64,000 nt of DNA from Allobosea sp. 67-29 (GTDB lineage Bacteria; Pseudomonadota; Alphaproteobacteria; Rhizobiales; Beijerinckiaceae), in NCBI RefSeq assembly GCF_001898115.1, contig NZ_MKSQ01000026.1, forward strand, positions 501,184 through 565,183. Reading direction: 5' to 3'. The notes under the pieces were generated by a model. The model had not been told where the DNA came from, did no database searches, and worked only from the letters and a program-made list of their open reading frames with translations. This document shows positions 61,152-64,000 of the stretch, piece by piece (position 1 is the stretch's first letter; each line of letters opens with the position of its first letter). Both the position numbers and the translations under genes were made by a program.

Positions 61152-61961
61152 CTACCTGACCTCGTTCACATAGGCGTGCGAGGCCGTCGTCGCACGGTGC
61201 CATCCGAGGATCGTGGGAACGCCTGCCTGATCGTAGGCGACCTCGTCGATGGTGAGGACCGCCTGGCGTTGAGGGAGATCGAGCAGGGCTATGTCCTCGT
61301 CGCTCGCCAGATCGGCTGTGATCTGCTCGCGCACGGCTGAAATCCGAATCCCGTACCGTTCCAGGAGGTGCAGATAGAGAAGTGGAGGCAGGGCTTCCGG
61401 CTCGCGCGGAAGCCCGGAAACGCGTTCCTCGGCAAGCAGCAGCTTGTCATGCATGACCGGGCGCCCATCGGCATGCCTGATGCGGTGAATGGCGATCACG
61501 CCGCCTGCCGAAACCTGCAGGCGCTCGGCTTCCTCGGCCGTAGCAGGCCGCGCCTTCACGCTCAGGAATTGGCTCGTCGATTTCACCAGGCTGCCATCGG
61601 CGCGGTGAAGCCGGAAATACTGGAAGAAGAAGCGCAGCGAGTGATGCGGAGCGCGGCCCGTCACCACGGTTCCCGTCTTCCGCCGGCGGGACAGCAATCC
61701 TTCCGCGACGAGATCCGTCATGGCCCGCCGCACCGTGCCGACGGCGATGCCAAAGCCCTGTGCCAATGCCGTTTCGTTGGGCAGCACCATTCCGGGCGGC
61801 CATTCTCCGACGAGGATCGCCTCGGACATGTGCCGCTTGACCCGCTCGTAGAGCGGGGCGGATTCCCCGGATGCCAAGTTCGGCAGCATCGCGGCGAGGT
61901 CGCCGCCATTGACCAATGTCGCGGCAGGACCGGTCGATTTTTTGGCGTTGACAGATGGCAT
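61152..61961 (-). CDS. GntR family regulator with UTRA domain
   Basis: The product is 269 residues. The winged helix spans about 35-105 (APLYERVKRHMSEAILVGEW, LPNETALAQGFGIAVGTVRR), and the UTRA domain spans about 115-265 (VSAGGVIAIHRIRHADGRPV, ending GVPTILGWHRATTASHAYV). The start at 61961 is the first Met before the helix-turn-helix; the frame runs on to 62114 without support. It is divergent from the M20 hydrolase and peptide-binding-protein genes, which it probably regulates. Confidence 0.88.
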   Translation of the reverse strand: MPSVNAKKSTGPAATLVNGGDLAAMLPNLASGESAPLYERVKRHMSEAILVGEWPPGMVLPNETALAQGFGIAVGTVRRAMTDLVAEGLLSRRRKTGTVVTGRAPHHSLRFFFQYFRLHRADGSLVKSTSQFLSVKARPATAEEAERLQVSAGGVIAIHRIRHADGRPVMHDKLLLAEERVSGLPREPEALPPLLYLHLLERYGIRISAVREQITADLASDEDIALLDLPQRQAVLTIDEVAYDQAGVPTILGWHRATTASHAYVNEVR

Positions 61962-61980
61962 CAGGCTTGGTCCTATTTCT

Positions 61981-61993
61981 ATATAGTTTATAT
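61981..61993. promoter_or_regulatory. AT-rich near-palindrome in the divergent promoter
   Basis: ATATAGTTTATAT has arms that match in five of six positions around a central T. It is 20 bases before the UTRA regulator start and just over 100 before the M20 gene at 62100. The AT-rich pocket suggests a promoter/operator, but the symmetry is weak. Confidence 0.35.
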
Positions 61994-62099
61994 GAAAGTG
62001 GCGAATGCGCCAGATGGCACCGCGACCCGCACCTTCCGCCTCTTCCATGGCAGATCGACCTTCTGTCGCCCAGCCGGGCGCCTTTCGCGAGCGAAAGAC

Positions 62100-63422
62100 A
62101 TGAAGACCTCGCAAGCTTCCGCACCTTCGGCGGCGTTGGACAAGGCGCTAAACTGGATCGTCGTGGAAGCGCAGGGCGCCGTGGCCGATCTTCGCCGCAT
62201 GATCGCCCTCGACACGTCCTTTCCGCCCGGCCTCGGCTACGATGATTTCGCTGAACTGATGGAGGGCTTCGTCGCCCCGCTCGGTTTCGCCAGCGAGCGC
62301 GTCGCAGTGCCCGAGGCTTTGTGGCGCACCGCGCATGGACCGGCAGCGGGCGTGCGCACCAATCTCCTCGCCTCTCGCGGGACCGGCCGGCCGGCCTGCG
62401 GCATCTATTTCCATGTCGATACCGTGCCCGCCGCCGCCGGCTGGAAAACCGACCCCCTGCGGATGGAGCGCGACGGCGACCGGCTGATCGGGCTCGGTGC
62501 GGCCGACATGAAAGGCTGCATCGCAGCGGTCCTGCTCGCGTTGCGGGCCGCGCGAGCGTTTGGCGTGGAGCTCGCCTACGACCCGATGCTGCTGTTCTGC
62601 ACGGACGAGGAAGGCGGGCTTTATCCCGGCATCCGCCATCTCGCCGAGCAGGGCCGCCTCCCGGAGCATATCCTCAACTTCAACGGCAGCGCCGAGGCCC
62701 GGATCTGGGCTGGCTGCTTCGGCCTGTTCAATTTGCTCGTCCGCATCCATGGCCAGACCGTCCATGCCGGCGAGGGCAATCGCAAGGGAGGCGGCCTCAA
62801 CGCGATCGAGGCTGCGCTGCCGCTGCTCAATGCGCTGACGGTGCTGAAGGCCAGGGTCGCGACCCGCATCTCCGCCTTGCCGCCGCCGCCGGGCAAGCCG
62901 CCGCTCGCGGCCCAGCTCAACCTCGCCGCGATTGAGGGCGGCACGGCCGGCGGCCAGGTTCCTGCTCTCCTCGAACTGACGATCAACCGACGCTACGCCC
63001 CCGAGGAGCGTTTCGAGGATGCACTGGCGGAGATCGAAGATGCGATCCGCCGCAGCACCGCCGCCGTGCCGGGGCTGACGGTCGAGACCACGCTGATCGG
63101 CCATCTCATGCCGACGGCGGACCCGACCGGGCCGCACTGGCCACGCTGGCAGGCAGCGATGGGGGCAGGCTTCGGCTACGCGCCGGAGGAGTTCCGCAAA
63201 TGGGGCGCCGCGAGCTGCTCCGATTTCGGCTGGGTCCAGCGCGCCACCGGGCGGAACGAGGTTCTGCTGGGCGGGCTCGGCCGGCCCGACCGTAATATCC
63301 ATTCGCCCGGCGAATATACGACCCTGTCCGACATCGTCTCGCTGGCGAAAGCCGTGCTCGCTTATCTCGCCACAGATTTCCGACCCGACATCAACCCCGA
63401 CCTGAATCCGTCCCGGAGCTGA
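62100..63422 (+). CDS. M20 family metallohydrolase (ArgE/DapE-like)
   Basis: The product is 440 residues. Zinc-ligand motifs of the M20 family are visible: His105 and Asp107 (FHVDTVP), Asp136 (GAADMKG), catalytic Glu170 and ligand Glu171 (CTDEEGG), and a late His401 (NIHSPGEY). A dimerisation domain lies in the middle (VHAGEGNRKGGGLNAIEAAL). It removes an acyl or aminoacyl group from a small substrate such as an N-acyl amino acid or dipeptide. It shares an operon with the peptide-type binding protein that follows after 11 bases. A weak ribosome-binding site precedes the ATG. Confidence 0.9.
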   Translation: MKTSQASAPSAALDKALNWIVVEAQGAVADLRRMIALDTSFPPGLGYDDFAELMEGFVAPLGFASERVAVPEALWRTAHGPAAGVRTNLLASRGTGRPACGIYFHVDTVPAAAGWKTDPLRMERDGDRLIGLGAADMKGCIAAVLLALRAARAFGVELAYDPMLLFCTDEEGGLYPGIRHLAEQGRLPEHILNFNGSAEARIWAGCFGLFNLLVRIHGQTVHAGEGNRKGGGLNAIEAALPLLNALTVLKARVATRISALPPPPGKPPLAAQLNLAAIEGGTAGGQVPALLELTINRRYAPEERFEDALAEIEDAIRRSTAAVPGLTVETTLIGHLMPTADPTGPHWPRWQAAMGAGFGYAPEEFRKWGAASCSDFGWVQRATGRNEVLLGGLGRPDRNIHSPGEYTTLSDIVSLAKAVLAYLATDFRPDINPDLNPSRS

Positions 63423-63433
63423 AGGAGCGTCCC

Positions 63434-64000
63434 ATGCCGAGCATCCATCGTCGCGATTTCCTCGCCGCTTCCGCCGCTCTGAGCGGCCTCGCCATGTCCG
63501 GCATTCCTGCCTTCGCCCAGACGCCGCGCCGCGGCGGCACGCTGCGCGTCAGCGTTGACCAGGCGGTGTCGAAGCTGAACCCGCTCGTGACCCGTGTGAA
63601 CCCGGAATATCTGGTGGCGGAGCTGCTCTACTCCGGCCTGACCCGGCTCAAGGTCGACATGAGCGCCGAGCCCGACCTGGCCGAATCCTGGACGAGCTCG
63701 GCCGACCTGACCGAGTGGACCTTCACCCTGCGCAAGGGCTTGGCCTTCCACGACGGCTCGCCGTGCACGGCCGCCGACGTAGTCGCGACCTTCGAGGCGA
63801 TCCTCGACCCCAAGACCGCCTCGCCCGCACGCCAGAACGTCGGCCCGATCGCCAAGGTTTCGGCCAAGGACGATGCGACCGTCGTCTTCAATCTTTCGGC
63901 GCCCTTCGCCGACCTGCCGGTGACGCTGGCCTATACCAACGCCAAGATCGTCCCGGCCGCCGTGATCAAGAGCGGGCTGGAGAAGCTCGACCGCCAGGCG
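63434..64000 (+). CDS. ABC transporter substrate-binding protein, family 5, cut by the window end
   Basis: The frame starts with an ATG at 63434 after AAGGAGC and stays open to the last base (189 codons). The N-terminus IHRRDFLAASAALSGLAMSG is a Tat-type signal. The visible mature part (RGGTLRVSVDQAVSKLNPLV, then DLAESWTSSADLTEWTFTLR and LAFHDGSPCTAADVVATFEA) is typical of the first lobe of family-5 peptide binders. The remainder and any permease genes lie beyond the window. It is co-transcribed with the M20 hydrolase. Confidence 0.92.
   Translation, partial: MPSIHRRDFLAASAALSGLAMSGIPAFAQTPRRGGTLRVSVDQAVSKLNPLVTRVNPEYLVAELLYSGLTRLKVDMSAEPDLAESWTSSADLTEWTFTLRKGLAFHDGSPCTAADVVATFEAILDPKTASPARQNVGPIAKVSAKDDATVVFNLSAPFADLPVTLAYTNAKIVPAAVIKSGLEKLDRQA

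Overview
The window is GC-rich chromosomal DNA from an alphaproteobacterium, most likely a soil- or plant-associated member of Hyphomicrobiales (Bosea/Methylobacterium-like; the genus is inference). Grounds: the order M23 peptidase - CtpA - divergent polysaccharide deacetylase - RppH, typical of that order; an ECF sigma/NrsF pair; intergenic palindromes of a type I recognise from these genomes; and very dense ABC-uptake and catabolic operons. No rRNA, tRNA, CRISPR array, insertion sequence or prophage was recognised.

Layout. (1) 1-3.4 kb: cell-envelope and RNA-decay housekeeping genes. (2) 3.4-13.4 kb: a ClC-type antiporter, an ECF sigma factor with NrsF-type anti-sigma factor, a secreted esterase, a ThDP enzyme coupled to an OpgC-like membrane protein, a TPR protein and a secreted YHS protein. 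(3) 13.4-24.7 kb: a three-subunit flavin/iron-sulfur dehydrogenase operon and an IclR regulator, divergent from an operon with a crotonase, a polyamine-type ABC importer whose two permeases are fused, an acyl-CoA ligase and an unassigned Rossmann protein. (4) 24.7-31.8 kb: a signalling island in which two paralogous globin-coupled proteins with degenerate GGDEF domains (I-site kept) bracket a soluble PAS-PAS chemoreceptor, a small unknown protein and a six-helix membrane chemoreceptor. (5) 32.5-37.7 kb: an SDR and an EthD-like protein, divergent across a tandem palindromic operator from an IclR regulator with an SsuABC/NMT1-type importer. (6) 37.8-55.5 kb: an Amadori-compound-like catabolic region with frlB-frlD-hyuA-hyuB, a GntR/UTRA regulator, two amino-acid-oxidase-like flavoenzymes, a RidA-family protein, an SDR, two peptide/opine-type binding proteins and a Dpp-type transporter. 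One operator motif (TGGTATAnACCA) lies before three of its promoters. (7) 55.7-60.8 kb: an operon with its FCD-GntR regulator first, then a beta-hydroxyacid dehydrogenase, an amino-acid-type ABC importer and an RpiB-like isomerase. (8) 61.2-64 kb: a GntR/UTRA regulator divergent from an M20 hydrolase and a peptide-binding protein cut by the window edge.

How the genes work together. From 13 kb on, most blocks repeat one plan: local regulator, importer, then two to four enzymes. The two most promising hypotheses are the globin/degenerate-GGDEF/chemoreceptor island, a possible gas- and c-di-GMP-linked taxis module, and the frl-hyu regulon, which pairs an Amadori deglycase and kinase with an ATP-dependent lactam hydrolase. 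Substrates are not proven by sequence anywhere in the window.
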